Source of the DNA: Owenia fusiformis
Taxonomy: Eukaryota > Annelida > Polychaeta > Sabellida > Oweniidae
Direction of reading: 5' to 3'
NCBI GenBank assembly: GCA_903813345.2
Contig: CAIIXF020000011.1
Coordinates: 16,103,754-16,167,753, forward strand
DNA: 64,000 nucleotides
Shown here: piece by piece, positions 1 through 11,303 of the stretch
How positions within the stretch are numbered: the first letter of the stretch is position 1
How the letters are laid out: each line of letters opens with the position of its first letter
The notes under the pieces: model-generated
What the model saw: only the letters and a program-made list of their open reading frames with translations
The model's database searches: none
What the model was told of the DNA's origin: nothing
Made by a program: the position numbers and the translations under genes

Positions 1-297
1 CAAAAAAGGTCAAAAAGGTCTGTTTTCAACTTGCTTCAAATTGACCAATTTTTTTTTCAAAATCATCTACATCTTTTCAGAAGTTCAAATTTGACTTTAC
101 AAGTTCTCAGAAGTTCAAATCTGACTTTAGATTTGACATTTGACCTTCAATGACCTTCTCAAGGTCAAAAAGGTCTTTTTTCAACTTGCTTCAAATTGAC
201 TAAAAAATTTTCAAAATCATCTACGTGTTCTCAGAAGTTCAAATCTGACTTTAGATTTGACTTAAGATTTGACATTTGACCTTCAATGACCTAACTA
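1..297. repeat. Tandem repeat, two units of about 150 bp
   Basis: Two imperfect copies of a unit containing AAGGTCAAAAAGGTC, CAACTTGCTTCAAATTGAC and TTCAGAAGTTCAAAT lie side by side (about 1-150 and 163-297). Within each unit the AGTTCAAAT/TTTGACTTTA block is itself repeated. The array probably continues left of the window. No coding capacity is seen. Confidence 0.75.
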
Positions 298-299
298 GG

Positions 300-651
300 T
301 GGTGACATTTTGTCATGTTAATGCCTTGTTGTATACTGTCAAAGACACTGATCCATCCATCTCACATTTGATTATTGTCAACACTTTCCTCAAATGTAAA
401 TTCTATCTTAGGATGTTGTGAATTCAAATGTGTACAGTAAAATCACGAACATCTGATTGTTTTATTACTGAGAAGGTATCGTCCACATATCTGTACCAAC
501 ATTTAGGGAGTTCGTTTGCAGAAAACAGAGCTCTTTGCTCTAAGTCCTCCATGAATAAATTTGCTACTACTGGCGATAATGGTGATCCCATCGCTGCTCC
601 ATCCTTCTGTACATAATAACTACCATCAAATTGAAAATATGTAGTTGTTGC
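300..651 (-). pseudogene. Penelope-like element reverse transcriptase fragment
   Basis: Read on the - strand, this fragment contains the RT block GAAMGSPLSPVVANLF followed by RYVDDTF, the catalytic YVDD motif. That combination is typical of Penelope-like retroelements. Homology begins near YFQFDG (about 650) and runs in one frame to about 424. It then shifts frame and resumes as LNSQHPKIEFTFEE down to about 365, followed by a stop and a final VYNKALT-like piece. The copy is therefore frameshifted and truncated at both ends, with no GIY-YIG endonuclease in view. It is a dead remnant. Family assignment rests on motif recognition only. Confidence 0.8.
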
Positions 652-684
652 TCTTTGACAACAACATATTTTCAATTTGATGGT
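622..684. repeat. Snap-back inverted repeat at the end of the PLE fragment
   Basis: ACCATCAAATTGAAAATATG is followed after a short spacer by its reverse complement CATATTTTCAATTTGATGGT, with flanking TTGTTG/CAACAA pairs extending the arms. The axis sits at the upstream end of the recognisable RT homology, so the retroelement appears to fold back on itself there. Confidence 0.8.
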
Positions 685-689
685 TTCTT

Positions 690-832
690 CGAAATTCAAG
701 ACTGAGAATAAATTATGGTGTCAACAAAATTTTAGACCTTTCTCTACAAGATGTGATAATATGAGCAAATTCATGCATGTATTAAGGAAAATATGGCCTG
801 TTGCAGGGGTTCACTTTTTGGACCACCCTGTA
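690..832. mobile_element. MITE fragment with mariner-like end
   Basis: This stretch ends in GGACCACCCTGTA, and its last 130 bp resemble the right end of the element at 49160-50095 (shared TGCAGGGGTTCACTTTTT and AAATATGGCC). The reverse complement of the end begins TACAGGGTGGTCC, a TA plus CAGGG terminus shared by several elements in this window. The other end is not recognised here. Confidence 0.55.
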
Positions 833-861
833 ATAATTAATTATTTCAGTTTGATTCAAAT

Positions 862-920
862 ATAATTTTATTTCTGATGAAGTAGGATGGACATCCTACG
901 AAACGTCAAAAAGAAAAAGA
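862..920 (+). ncRNA. Hammerhead-ribozyme-like motif
   Basis: The core CTGATGA (874-880) is followed by a 7-bp hairpin GTAGGAT/ATCCTAC (loop GGAC), then GAAAC and GTC (ending at 907). These are the conserved hammerhead boxes in order. T-rich sequence before the core can pair with A-rich sequence after GTC to form stem I. Stem III would be minimal, as known for hammerheads in Penelope-like elements, and one extra A separates CTGATGA from stem II. A Penelope RT fragment lies about 220 bp away on the opposite strand. Self-cleavage is inferred, not shown. Confidence 0.55.
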
Positions 921-990
921 AATATCTCTGAGAAAGAAAATCAACAACTTTGTTAATAGTTACTACCAGAGAGAGATGAACATTCATAGA

Positions 991-2306
991 AACTTCTCTT
1001 TTTTAATTCTTATGCTGGGCTACATATAGCCCCAGCATTAAGTTTAACCAATGGAAGTATCAGGGTCTGAAGACAAGTTAAAGATGCAGACTTACATCAA
1101 AGTTACATATACGATTATACAGCATACTACACAAAATCATGCAATAATATACACGTATCATAATCCAGTACCCTTAAATGATGACGCAGTTGATACACAT
1201 GAGGGGTAAACGTATTTATATTTATGATTATCGACTGGTATACTTCCCGCTTGTATGGACTATTGCAAAAATGCCTGCCATAAGAGGGAATCCCTTGAGA
1301 TGACGGGCATATTTCGACCAGTAACTTGTATCATAATAATTTAGAAATGGCATTTCATTGGCTTTCAGAATGTCTCAAGGACCTTCTTACTGATTACGAA
1401 AGCTAAATTGCATTTTAGAGTTCATTAAAAGACCACGTGCAGTATGGCAAGTGATTTTAGTCAGTCATATCTTTCACCATGAGTACTTTCTTGGCATAAA
1501 TACAGTGGTTTTTATTAAAAGAATATGTTTTCTTTCAAGTGAAGTCCCCGTGATAGAAAAATATCAATCCAACTCTCTGAAAAATTATGGATTAGGGCCC
1601 ACCTTGGCACTTTTTGAAAAATGTTTGGGTTATTTTCAAAAAAGAGGATCTTGTTTTTATTTAAACATATCGAAAGTCTCCTCTACACTATATTAACAAT
1701 TTCTGAAAAGGGGATGGGTATTGAAATGAGTTAAAGTTAAAAAACACACATCCCATGTTATTTTCCCATAGGGAAAACTCGTGCTATCCATTGTTTTCAG
1801 CATAATTTTGGTCATCGAAAATTGATATCTTCAAAACTAGACTTTCAATACCATTCTACTTTTGAACACATGTCTTAGACCCCTTGTTGAATTATGTTTT
1901 CATGCAATGGGGAATCAGAAAAGAAGATCCTCTTTTGAGTAAATAGGTTCAATAATTTGAAAGAATGTTGACATGGGGTCCCTATTAAAAAAACGACAAC
2001 TGTATTTATGCCCAGAAAGTACTCATGGTGAAAGATATGACCGTCTTAAATCACTTGCCATACTGCACGTGGTCTTTTCTGAATTGAAACATGATACTTT
2101 TTTAGTAGTTACACAGAGACACAATTCTTTGATTGCAAAAAAATTGTTACTTGTATTGACTATAGTATTGACTATAGGTATTCAATAAAGAATATATATT
2201 TTAGAATAGAGGAGTGTTTGTGGTGACCTTATGAACTTACAGTTATTTAGTTCGTTTGATACCTATGTATTATGACAATCAAACCGTTGCATTTAGCAAA
2301 CGTGAA
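991..2306. repeat. Segmental duplication block, copy A intron 2
   Basis: This block is closely similar to 25480-27181, which lies in intron 2 of methyltransferase copy B. The match starts at AACTTCTCTT and ends near TTAGCAAACGTGA. Copy B carries an extra repeat of about 400 bp (25890-26290) that is absent here at about 1407. The shared block implies that copy A also has exons 1 and 2, left of the window. Confidence 0.85.
1420..2095. repeat. Foldback repeat
   Basis: AAAAGACCACGTGCAGTATG near 1427 is repeated in inverse orientation near 2070, and the arms continue inward through TATCTTTCACCATGAG. The same foldback is present at about 26300-26970, and one arm alone is present inverted at about 53170-53325 in copy C intron 3. 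No transposase is seen. Confidence 0.75.
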
Positions 2307-2463
2307 AGCATTACCTGTGAAACATCTTTGGAAAGCAGAATCAAGTGTAAAGTTTAGACTGATATTTCTGATATTAGATGAATGGATTGGTGGGTTAGTG
2401 TTGGAGGGATCATCATGCTTTAAGATGTTTAAACTTATTTATTTTAACTCATTGTCTTTACAG

Positions 2464-2615
2464 ATGGCAGGGCAGAGGTCAAACACGGTATCATGCCAGA
2501 TCTAGACTTCCCCGATGATACATTTGATGCTGTTATGTTTAATCAAACACTTCATCACGTAGAGAACTCACCAAACTCCGAGGGAGAATATCTAAAGATC
2601 TATAAAACGTTACAA
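2464..2615 (+). CDS. Methyltransferase copy A, exon 3
   Basis: The acceptor is TTTACAG at 2463. The exon begins in phase 1 (completing GAT) and ends TTACAA before GCGAGT, so a GC donor is required where copy C has CAG/GTGAAT. The frame reads DGRAEVKHGIMPDLDFPDD onward. Confidence 0.85.
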
Positions 2616-5600
2616 GCGAGTTATATTTTTAATTTTAATTTTCCATCCTCGAATAGTGTAATGATGTTTTGTACTTGTAAGTTAGGTTAGCATTGTTGCC
2701 TTCCAAGCAATAGATCCGGGTTCGATTCCCGGCTGACGCATCGTTTTTTCTGTTTTAATTTATGTTATGAGGTATTGCTGATATTACAAGTAAAACATTT
2801 TATTATTTTTTTTTTTATATTTATTCTTTATGAATTATAATCAAATAAAGTTCTGTTAAGAGCGTCAGTGGTGAAAACCCTAGCATTGTTGCCTTCCAAG
2901 CAATAAAAGCGGCTTCACGTCTTTTATTCGAAACAAATAACCCTTAGGTTAAAACGATTATCCATTGTGAACTATATCGCGTGTCCCAAAAAATGAGCCA
3001 TGTTTTGACAAGTATTATCTCAGCAACCGATCAACCAAATTCACTGAAAATTATAATGTAGCCCAAGTAGCCTAAAGAGTATCCTTAGAAGATTCAAAAA
3101 TACACTGATTCAGAATCCGGCAAGCATTTTCCCTTATTCCTCTACGTTAAGAAGTTTTGTAAGGTGGTGGGTCCCTTTAAGAGCGTCAGTGATGAAAACC
3201 CTAGCATTGTTGCCTTCCAAGCAGTAGACCCGGGTTCCATTCCCGGCTGACACAGCCTAATGTAAGATCTTTAAATTTACCCGGGATGATATCAATATCA
3301 TCCCTCTAATACCGAATCATCCCTGAAATCGCCCCTGTCCCGAATATGTGATTTATCACTTGCTATTATATACCTGATTGTTCTGACCATTGAATGAATA
3401 CACATACTTGTATATCCCTTACGATAAACCCTGTATTCAAAACCTCCCAGTACATAACCCTTATATACTTTATAACAGTGAATAAGATATAGTATAATAA
3501 TACTTGACAACTTAAGCGGCTTCACCTCTTTTATTCCAAACAAATAACGCGTTGGTTAAAACGATTATCCATTGTGAACTATATCGGGTGTCCCAAAAAA
3601 TGAGCCACGTTTTGACAAGTATTATCTCAGCAACCGATCAACCAAATTCACTGAAAATTATAATGTAGCCCAAGAGTATCCTTAGAAGATACAAAAATAT
3701 ATAAAAAATCAAGTAAATGTGGGGACTACGAAATCCGAGATAGTATGCCATAATATCCCATACCGAAGCAACACAATGAGGTAGCGTTTGTACCAAAAAT
3801 GAGAAGCAATTTGACAAGTAATTTCTCCGCAATGGATGAGCCAGATTCTTTGAAAACTTTACATGAGGCACGCTTGGGTATCTCCTGCTAGTGCCATGAA
3901 TATGTAAGGGATTGGTTGTATATTATGTATGTATTTAAGAATTAAAGACAGTATGTCGAAATAAGTAATACCAATGTAAAAGTCACTTATTAATCCATTT
4001 CTAAGCAAGAATACTTTTCCGTATTTATCCTCACAATATCACCTCCAATGAATTTTTAGAATGAATGGATTTTTGATATTTGTGAAGAATGAAACAAATT
4101 AATTAGACATTACACACAGATAAGCTATTTTGATATGGTACAAACACTATGGAGGCCTTATCGCAAAGCTATGGTACAGGATATTTTGACATGCTATTTT
4201 GAATTTCTTAGTACTAACTGAATATTTATTTGATATTTTTTAATATTTTCAACTTGCTAATAATACTCTAAGGCTACTTTGTAGAAATTTTCAGTAAAGG
4301 AGTGGTATCGATATGGAGAACTGAATTCAACAATGTTTTCTCCTAAAACAATCATTGAAAAAATTCTGTAAAAAACACGGTATTTCATGTAATGTTGACT
4401 GATTGACAACAATTTAATGCGAAAATTATTTAGAAATATTTTATATAACTGTTTTTGTTAACATTATTTGTTATTTAGTGCAATTGTTTTTGCTCCTTTC
4501 TACCAATTCTTGAGAATGAAAGTCTTTCATTTCATTCTTGTTGGAACAAAATACTAGCATATACAACATGTTTTTAGACCTATCAATATTACAGTAATAC
4601 AAAGGAACAGTAACCCTATATTCGGTCGGATTGGGACCACACAGTCTACCACTTGCTGGGGCTGTATTTCCCAGAAGCTCAAGAGGGACTAGATCCGGCA
4701 GACAATAGTTCATATTTCGGTAGGATTAGAAAATTAATGCTTTCATGCTGGTATCACAAATAAAACTTGAAAAGTAGGAGGGAAATTAGCGCAACAGATT
4801 TCGGACAGTCATATGTTGGATTTTGGCTATTTTCTGAGGATTTAAACAGGTGCATATGTTAGGCCAATGCATAACTTCCAGGAAAAGCACCTCTAAAGAT
4901 GATAAAATAATTTCGACTTTGAGACAGGGTAGATGCAAACAACCCACCCAGATGTTTTTTCTGAAATGTTTTCCTGATTTTCAACCCCTTCCACTCCGGT
5001 TTTTGTATTTTTCTTGCATAAATATATTGCGTTTTGACACACAGTTAACCCCTTTAAAGGAATACGTGATTCCTTTTAGATAAAGTGGTAAACAATATAT
5101 ATCCCATGTTATTTTCCCATAATTTTGGTCACCCATAATGGATATCTTTAAAACCCCTGTAGGAATTACTTATTCCTTAAAAGTGGTTAACTGTGTGTCA
5201 AAACACAACATGTTGATGCGATAAAAATTTAAAAAGCAGCAGGGGTGGAAGGGGTTGAAAGCATACGACCACGAGTGGGAAATAACCTCACAAAATAAGT
5301 ATAATTCATTATATTTAGTATATTAACAGCACAAAAATCATGTTAATGATCACTGTTTCACATCAAATCAATGTAGGATGTAAGGTTTGAAATGTTCTTG
5401 TTATTTGATACTTTCTTTAGCATACATGTAGCTTTTAAAGAAATCAGGCTTTAAGCGCGGACTTTGACTTGGCAAAAAATATGAAAAGAAAGAAAGCGGC
5501 GACTTGTTAGAAACAATGAAATGACATTGTAAATTGAAACATTGGGGTTTTATATTTTGAGAGTTCATCATTATACACTTCAGTGTATTTATGTTAACAG

Positions 5601-8600
5601 GTAATACTTCTCAGTTTAACTTAGGAAAAGAAAACTGATTGAAAAATTCACGAAAACATAGACCGGAAGTTGCCACCGTAATTGAAATTAAAGTAAAAGG
5701 ACATACAGAGTACACAAAGGACTGGATGTAAAGCGATAAAATGCCGCCATTATCAATAAATAAGTCACTATTTAACATCACAAGTAAATAAATAATCTCT
5801 GATATTGTTTTCATAAAGTCTCTTTAATATCGGGAGTCAAACTGTGACAATATTTTGTATTGATCAGCTTATGAAGGGGTATTACACTATCAAAACTATT
5901 TGGATTTTGTCTGGAATGAATGAAAAATGTTTAAATAAAGCGAGGTGGTCATTTATTGAGTTTGTCAGAATATGTTTTTGGGGTATATCGTACCATTTTT
6001 CTTGGGTTACAAAATGGCGACCAACATCGATATGGCGTCACACTTCAGGTACCCTTGATGCAAAATGGCTATCTCCATTAACTACATGTCAGTGGGTCAA
6101 TTGGTATTATTCTTTTCAATGTTATCACTTAAAATAAGCTAATTTTTTTTAAATTTTATTTTTATTTTCGCAATTACACACAAAGCTACATATTGAGATG
6201 AACAAAGAGCCAACCATTAGTTCCGCTTTAACATGGGAGGAAAATGGGTTCTGATTGGAAGGTGTTCAGATAAACAGGTTTCACTCTACTTTGATTAAGT
6301 ATAGAAATGATGACGGGTCACTTGTTCTACTGTTATCTACTTTATTTGTTAGAGAAGAAGATAAGGGAGCGTGTTAAAAGTTGAATGTAGCACAAAAAGC
6401 TATACATTATCAGTTAAGTCCCAGGCCCCCTCCCCTGTTAACTGTACTATATCGAAAATGTTGACACACGCAAATCTTAACAAAAAACAAATCATCATGT
6501 ACCTTGTTGATGAGTCTTTCATATTAATTGGATGGGGTTTTATATATTGGCTGTGCTTTAATAGTGAACAAGAAGTTCAAAATTGAAAAACTCCAAAATG
6601 TTTTCAATATGGAGGCATGCAAAGAGGATTTGAAACAAAAATTGGCCGATGCAATTCCCTAGGGATCAATGTCGGGGATGCTTATTTTTGGTTCCAGATA
6701 TCAATGTAATAAAAAGTGTGGCTATCAGTGAGTAAGTTTTGAATTCTCTAAACCATGGAAGTTGGACTTGTAAACATAGCCTATACACATGTCAGTTCAG
6801 TTTGTTTGTAAATGTCAATCCCCTATTCGTGTCAACCAAAAAATGCGTTGAAATAGAAATATAGACAGTCCTTGATTTGTTTTTACAAATTTAGCAAAAT
6901 CCCTTGGAGTTTTAGTAAGTTATGGCGGAGTTTAACAGGGGTCCTTTTATGAGCAAAACTCCTATCAAAAATCCAATTTAGAAATTCACTATGATATGCT
7001 CTGTTTATAGATAACTTCACACATTTCTACTAGAAAAACATAATATGGTCATTTATTGGTTAATTTTGGCTATAATCAGGCCACTCAATTCAGGTATATG
7101 AAAGTTATTAAGGGTGTAATTAAGGGTCTATTTTTTTTAGATTTTTCTTTACTTTTATTTTGTTTCGTAAAATTCTGCCCAAGGGATTCACTTTTAATTT
7201 TTAGAAATGCATAGTATCATGCAAAGCTACACCCCAAAAGTGTTTAGACACATCAAGATAGTTTGAGATTTTCTTAAAAATTATTTTGTAACCAGCGTAT
7301 TTTTTAACTAATTAGATGTTTTTGAACAATTTCTCGCTTTCCACGGATAAAACAATTTGAACAATAATTAGATATCATTTAATTCTTTAAAAAACAAAAA
7401 CACAAAATCTGGTCTTATTTTCTGCCTCCTAGATAAAAATTGTTTTTGATCTTTTACGACCAAAAATGTGATGATAACCATTTGGAAGATCATAGATTAA
7501 AAAGAAAAAATGTGATGGTAACCAGTTAGAAGATCAAAGAAAAAAGGAAAAATTAAAAATAGAGTTTATTGTCTTATCTGATGACAACAACATTTGATAA
7601 CCTATTTTTCTGATATTAGAAATTTCATTTGAAAATATTTTCAAATAACTCTTGAAAATCGCCCCTTGCTTAAATCCTCCATAACTTCAAAAAACTCCAA
7701 GCGATTTAGTTTAAAAAACAGGAATCATTAGAGCAATATCAATACTAATGGTTCCAAGTAATAAAAATTAGGGTTCTTCAACAGGACATATTTCTGGATT
7801 TTCTGGGGTTTTGGTTACTACTATATAGTCTGGATACCTCATGCATAAAAAACATTATGGATGACTTACATAATATGTACTTATGCCATTTGGGGTTAAG
7901 TTGTTTTTAACCAGATTTATCTGACATCTTTATTTAACAACAATTTTACTTCATGATCAGAGAGCCAGCTAACATATCCCCCCCAAAAAAGGGTTATGGG
8001 TTCAATGGATTTTAGATTTGGTACCACTGAGATATTTTGAGCAAGTATTCGCATAAGTACAACACCTATTTAATACAGCATTCTTGTTGTTCTAAGACCC
8101 CGTAACAAGAATTCCAAGCACTGTAAAGTTTTGGAAATGAATTACCCAGGTGTTAATATGTGTGGATTTTCCATGAAAATGAGAAACATATTATTTGGGA
8201 TCACATGGTGTAATCTTACACCCAATAAAATGTTTTAAAGTGTTTTATGTTTTTTAGATTAAAAGCATAAGAGAAATGCATTAAAAAAACTCGACATCTC
8301 GTTTATGGTCCAACAACTGTAGTATGCTCAGCTGATTTCAGTCAGTAATCCATGTGTTTTTCAGAGATCAAAGCAGATTTTGAAATATGGAGGAGTGATA
8401 ATTTTCCAAACTACAACGCCGTGTCAGATTAGAAACGCCTATACATGGCTACCGACTGAGGAATATCAAAATATAGAGTCTAAACTTGTTGGGATTAGTC
8501 CTGATAAGTTTAAGCAATATTTAAAGGTAAGCAGTGTTTTGGATGACATGTTCATAGCATGCAAGCATCGTATTCCCAATACATATAGCCTAATAGACTA

Positions 8601-10559
8601 CATGGTGGGCCAAAAACGCCACATTTTTCAAGACACTATAACTTTTTCATTTCCAACCTACATATACACGCGGTACTAACTACGACCGTTAATTTGAATT
8701 TTTGACCTACCAGATGTTTGAAAATCAAAGATTGCGTGAGAAGCCCTTCTCACAGCTGGGGACCAAAATGCCGCTGAAAGTAGGAACTCTGTATAACAGA
8801 ATAATGTACCAACAGAAAGGTATTTTTGTTATGCTTTGAATCGACAAAAGTTCAGATAATGGTAAAATGATTATTTGTGAAATGTTAAAGATAAGAATAT
8901 GTATGTATGATTATTTTCGGCTTGTCATGCTCATGATCTGTATTCTGCATGTGTCATAAAAAAAATTCAAATTTTATCTGCTTGAGACATCACTGCTGAA
9001 AATACAGTATCTTTCATACCATACAATATGTACCCTTCAAATGGTCTCAACACAATTTTCGTCAATTAAAACATATGTAATTGTCTTTAGGAGAAGCAAG
9101 GCATGTCTCCCTTGAATGATATAGCTTAACTGACCTCAGCTCTTTTCAAAACTGGCACAATATGCCTCAAAACCTGTCATTTAAGCCATGAATGACTGTC
9201 AAATAGAGCTCAGACTTATTGTTCAGGTGGGGGGGGACAACCCTTGTGTTGAGTAAAAGAATTGGAACATTTTTCCATTGATTGTAACTTTTTTGTATTA
9301 GTCATGTATTATCTTCGATACTTCGAAAATTGACTATTACAGCTTCTGTAAATATGAATATACAAGCTCAACATTTAATTACTGAACATGTTCTCCACCC
9401 ACGTACCTGATCAATCAGTATGACCTGTATTTGAAAGTCATGGTTGGCTTAAATGATAGGTTTGAGACATATTGTGCCAGTTTTGAAAAAAAGCTGAGGT
9501 CAATTAAGCTATATTATCCAAGGGAGACATGTCTAGCTTCTCCTAGAAATAACTACATAATGTTTTAGTTGATAGAAATTGTATTGAGACCATTTGAAGG
9601 GCATATATTGTATGGTATGAGATACTGTATTTCCAGTAACGATGTCTCAAGCAGAGAAAATTTGGAAAATTTTCATGACTGACGCAGTATACAGATTATG
9701 ACCATGACAAGCCAAAAATAATCATACATGCATATTTTTATCATTAACATTTTAACAAATAATCATTTTATCATTATCTGATTTTTTGTGGACTGAACTG
9801 CAAGTATAAAGAAAATTGAATAAATAGAAAAATGTTCCAATTTTTATTGGCCCACCCTGTAGTGTACAATTTACAATCCATGGGTAGATTGCATCTTCAG
9901 GTTTCATTTTGGTATGTAAATTATGATTTCGGATCGAAAGTTAAAAAAAGGTATAGCATTTTAAAAAAAAGTTGCGTTCTTTGGCCCGAACTGTACATGA
10001 TGGAGTCTATTCAGAGTCAATATATAACTATTAATACACTGCCTATAATCATTTATAGAATATATCGTTGTTTTTATCAGAAAATCGGCATGGAAAATGT
10101 AGAGATTGTGATTCCTGCTTCAGCTACACTGTGGAATAAGGAGACACATAGAGATCTAGATGGACCGTTCAAGCAGGTTTGTGTATTGTATTTATCTCAT
10201 GAGATCTAGATGGACATTTCAAACAGATGTGTAGACTTACAGATTATTTTCTTCATACTTACATTATCCCAATGTCGAATAATGGTATTGTTATATTTCA
10301 TTTTTTGTCCATTAGGGGAATTGTTAATGCCTAAACCAGTGAGCCTTTGGTGGAAAGTGTTCATATTCATTCTTCTTTGCAGGATGTCAGGGACTCCATG
10401 TCTTCGTTTGCAAATCTTGAAAGGTTGGGACTTTTGGAGAAATATCTTGAGGACTACAAAACATTTCGAAAGTCAATCAAAAGTGACGAGGAGTTTTTGA
10501 AAGAAGAGGAAATATCTCGTCAGAATTATGGACAGACAATGTTCATTTTTGGATGTTAA
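2464..10559 (+). CDS. SAM-dependent methyltransferase copy A, exons 3-6 (5' part off window)
   Basis: The gene is joined from 2464-2615, 8365-8526, 10081-10176 and 10383-10559. All four segments are open, bounded by AG acceptors, and keep the phases seen in copies B and C. They encode the second half of a class I methyltransferase: the acidic strand-4 region DLDFPDDTFDAVMFNQ with TLHHVEN, then LKYGGVIIF, then a C-terminal helical region ending QTMFIFGC. The SAM-binding GxGxG exon and the start exon are not in the window. They are expected to its left, because the intron-2 repeats preceding exon 3 match those of copy B. Exon 3 ends in a GC rather than GT donor, as in copy B. The substrate is unknown. 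A possible AATAAA lies near 10887. Confidence 0.85.
2684..2740 (+). pseudogene. 5'-truncated tRNA-Gly(TCC) copy
   Basis: This contains the D-arm end, anticodon loop CTTCCAA, T-arm GGTTCGATTCC and the 3' acceptor strand of the tRNA-Gly at 30804-30875. It lacks the 5' acceptor strand. The same downstream sequence (TTTTAATTTATGTTA) follows both copies, so it is the duplicated counterpart of that gene. Confidence 0.85.
2862..2906 (+). pseudogene. 3'-truncated tRNA-Gly-like copy
   Basis: This starts GCGTCAGTGGTG and breaks off just after the anticodon arm (CTTCCAAGCAATAAAAG). The D loop is altered and there is no T arm. It is one of three tRNA-Gly-derived pieces within 600 bp. Confidence 0.7.
2906..3668. 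repeat. Tandem duplication carrying TGTCCCAAAAAATGAGCC ends
   Basis: AAGCGGCTTCAC followed by the motif TGTCCCAAAAAATGAGCCA and the AACCGATCAACCAAATTCAC block occurs at 2906-3070 and again at 3512-3668. The same unit recurs at 31113-31260 in copy B. The motif is the left end of a TIR element whose right end is best seen at 36840-36928. The interval also holds the perfect-arm palindrome GGGATGATAT/ATATCATCCC near 3282-3303. Confidence 0.75.
3183..3254 (+). pseudogene. Full-length decayed tRNA-Gly(TCC)
   Basis: A 72-nt cloverleaf-like sequence with anticodon loop CTTCCAA. The acceptor stem has one mismatch, the D arm is degenerate (TGATGAAAACCC), and the T loop is changed to GGTTCCATTCC, which spoils the internal B-box consensus. 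It is probably not functional. Confidence 0.75.
4290..4615. repeat. Half of a foldback element
   Basis: GGTATCGATATGGAGAACTG through TACAAAGGA matches the inverse of 35880-36185 inside the 5-kb element of copy B. Here only one arm is present, interrupting the older TIR element seen uninterrupted at 36840-36928. Confidence 0.65.
4960..5265. repeat. Foldback repeat
   Basis: TTGACACACAGTTAACC near 5035 is mirrored by GGTTAACTGTGTGTCAA near 5185. The arms extend outward to CAACCCCTTCCACTCC (about 4981) and its inverse partner near 5248. No coding sequence is seen. Confidence 0.7.
5270..8364. other. Copy A intron 3, right part: no gene recognised
   Basis: AT-rich intronic DNA. The last 350 bp before exon 4 match the copy B intron at about 44190-44558, and part of that block is present inverted at 42090-42290. 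Short ORFs here show no recognisable domain. Confidence 0.6.
8365..8526 (+). CDS. Methyltransferase copy A, exon 4
   Basis: The exon is 54 codons, phase 0 at both ends, with acceptor TTTTTCAG and donor AAG/GTAAGC. It encodes RSKQILKYGGVIIF and continues to FKQYLK. The first residues and the LKYGGVIIF strand match copies B and C. Confidence 0.9.
8601..9859. mobile_element. Foldback MITE with mariner-like ends
   Basis: The ends are TA/CATGGTGGGCCAA (8599 onward) and TTGGCCCACCCTG/TA (to 9861), consistent with TA target duplication. Inside are long arms: CAGATAATGGTAAAATGATT at 8853 pairs with its near-inverse ending at 9780, and the pairing continues for about 375 bp towards a centre near 9320. 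It has no transposase, so it is non-autonomous. A related copy, split by two insertions, lies at about 42520-44140. Confidence 0.75.
10081..10176 (+). CDS. Methyltransferase copy A, exon 5
   Basis: The exon is 32 codons, phase 0/0, between TTATCAG and CAG/GTTTGT. It encodes KIGMENVEIVIPASATLW and ends DLDGPFKQ. Confidence 0.9.
10383..10559 (+). CDS. Methyltransferase copy A, exon 6 (terminal)
   Basis: The exon starts after TTTGCAG and reads DVRDSMSSFANLERLGLLEK to FIFGC, then a TAA stop. It is highly charged and probably helical, and very similar to exon 6 of copy B. Confidence 0.9.
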   Translation, partial: DVRDSMSSFANLERLGLLEKYLEDYKTFRKSIKSDEEFLKEEEISRQNYGQTMFIFGC

Positions 10560-10829
10560 TCTTCATTCTTAAACATTGGCAATGTTCACAATGTTACACA
10601 CCACAACTTAACTCGTTATCCGAAAGGATATAGTATATCAAATAGTAGATTTAGTATATCAAATGCAGTTGCGTTTGTACAACACATGTCTGTAACCAGC
10701 TTTTGGTAGAGGGGGTTGAAGACACCAGGGGTGGCCCCGAAAATGCAAGGGAATTCTGGAAAATTTGGACCCAAAAATGTTTGGCTTGAACGAACCTTCC
10801 TATATAGACAAGGTCATACTGTAGTTTAA

Positions 10830-10985
10830 ATAGTTTGGAATTTTAGTATGCTTTATATATGATCCCTGATGGGGATTGAACTATAATAAAGCTAGTAAAT
10901 ATGAATTTTGCCTATATATTTGCTAGGAGCAGTTTTTATCATCAATTTATGATTAAATTTGTATTACTAAGAGGGTTGTGAAAGT
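10830..10985. repeat. Dispersed repeat, first of two copies
   Basis: TGATCCCTGATGGGGATTGA and AAGCTAGTAAATATGAATTT recur at 13760-13940 in the same orientation, both ending in AGAGAGATTT. A separate pair sharing CCAGCTTTTGGTAGAGGG occurs at about 10690-10800 and 12297-12410. Confidence 0.7.
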
Positions 10986-11303
10986 TATAATAGAGAGATT
11001 TCGCTCATGTGTGAAAGCATAAGTGAATTGAAGTTTGTCGTTTCGTTGTACTGATACGTATAGAAATGCATATTTTATCGATCAATTCTAATTTTAGGCC
11101 ATCAGCTTCACCCCAGAATTTAGATTATCGGTACCAAGTTAGGGGAATAATGCTTATAGTGATTTTTGGCAAGGTAAACAACTCCAGTGTAAGAAAATAT
11201 ATGATAGCATTGTAGCAGTGGTAGCTTTATGGGTGTTATTACCCATTTTTCAAAATGGCCGCTATTGCGCTTTTCGCCCAGGTTCAATAAAACCGTTCAA
11301 TAA

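Noticed and set aside
424-865. Plus-strand ORFs at 428-616 and 677-865
   Set aside because: The first is the shadow of the Penelope RT fragment on the other strand. The second is in MITE-like sequence without any domain.
2272-2505. ORFs at 2272-2505 and 28758-28991 ending MAGQRSN...
   Set aside because: They read exon 3 of the methyltransferase in the wrong frame after intronic sequence. The correct frame is fixed by the phase 1 junction from exon 2.
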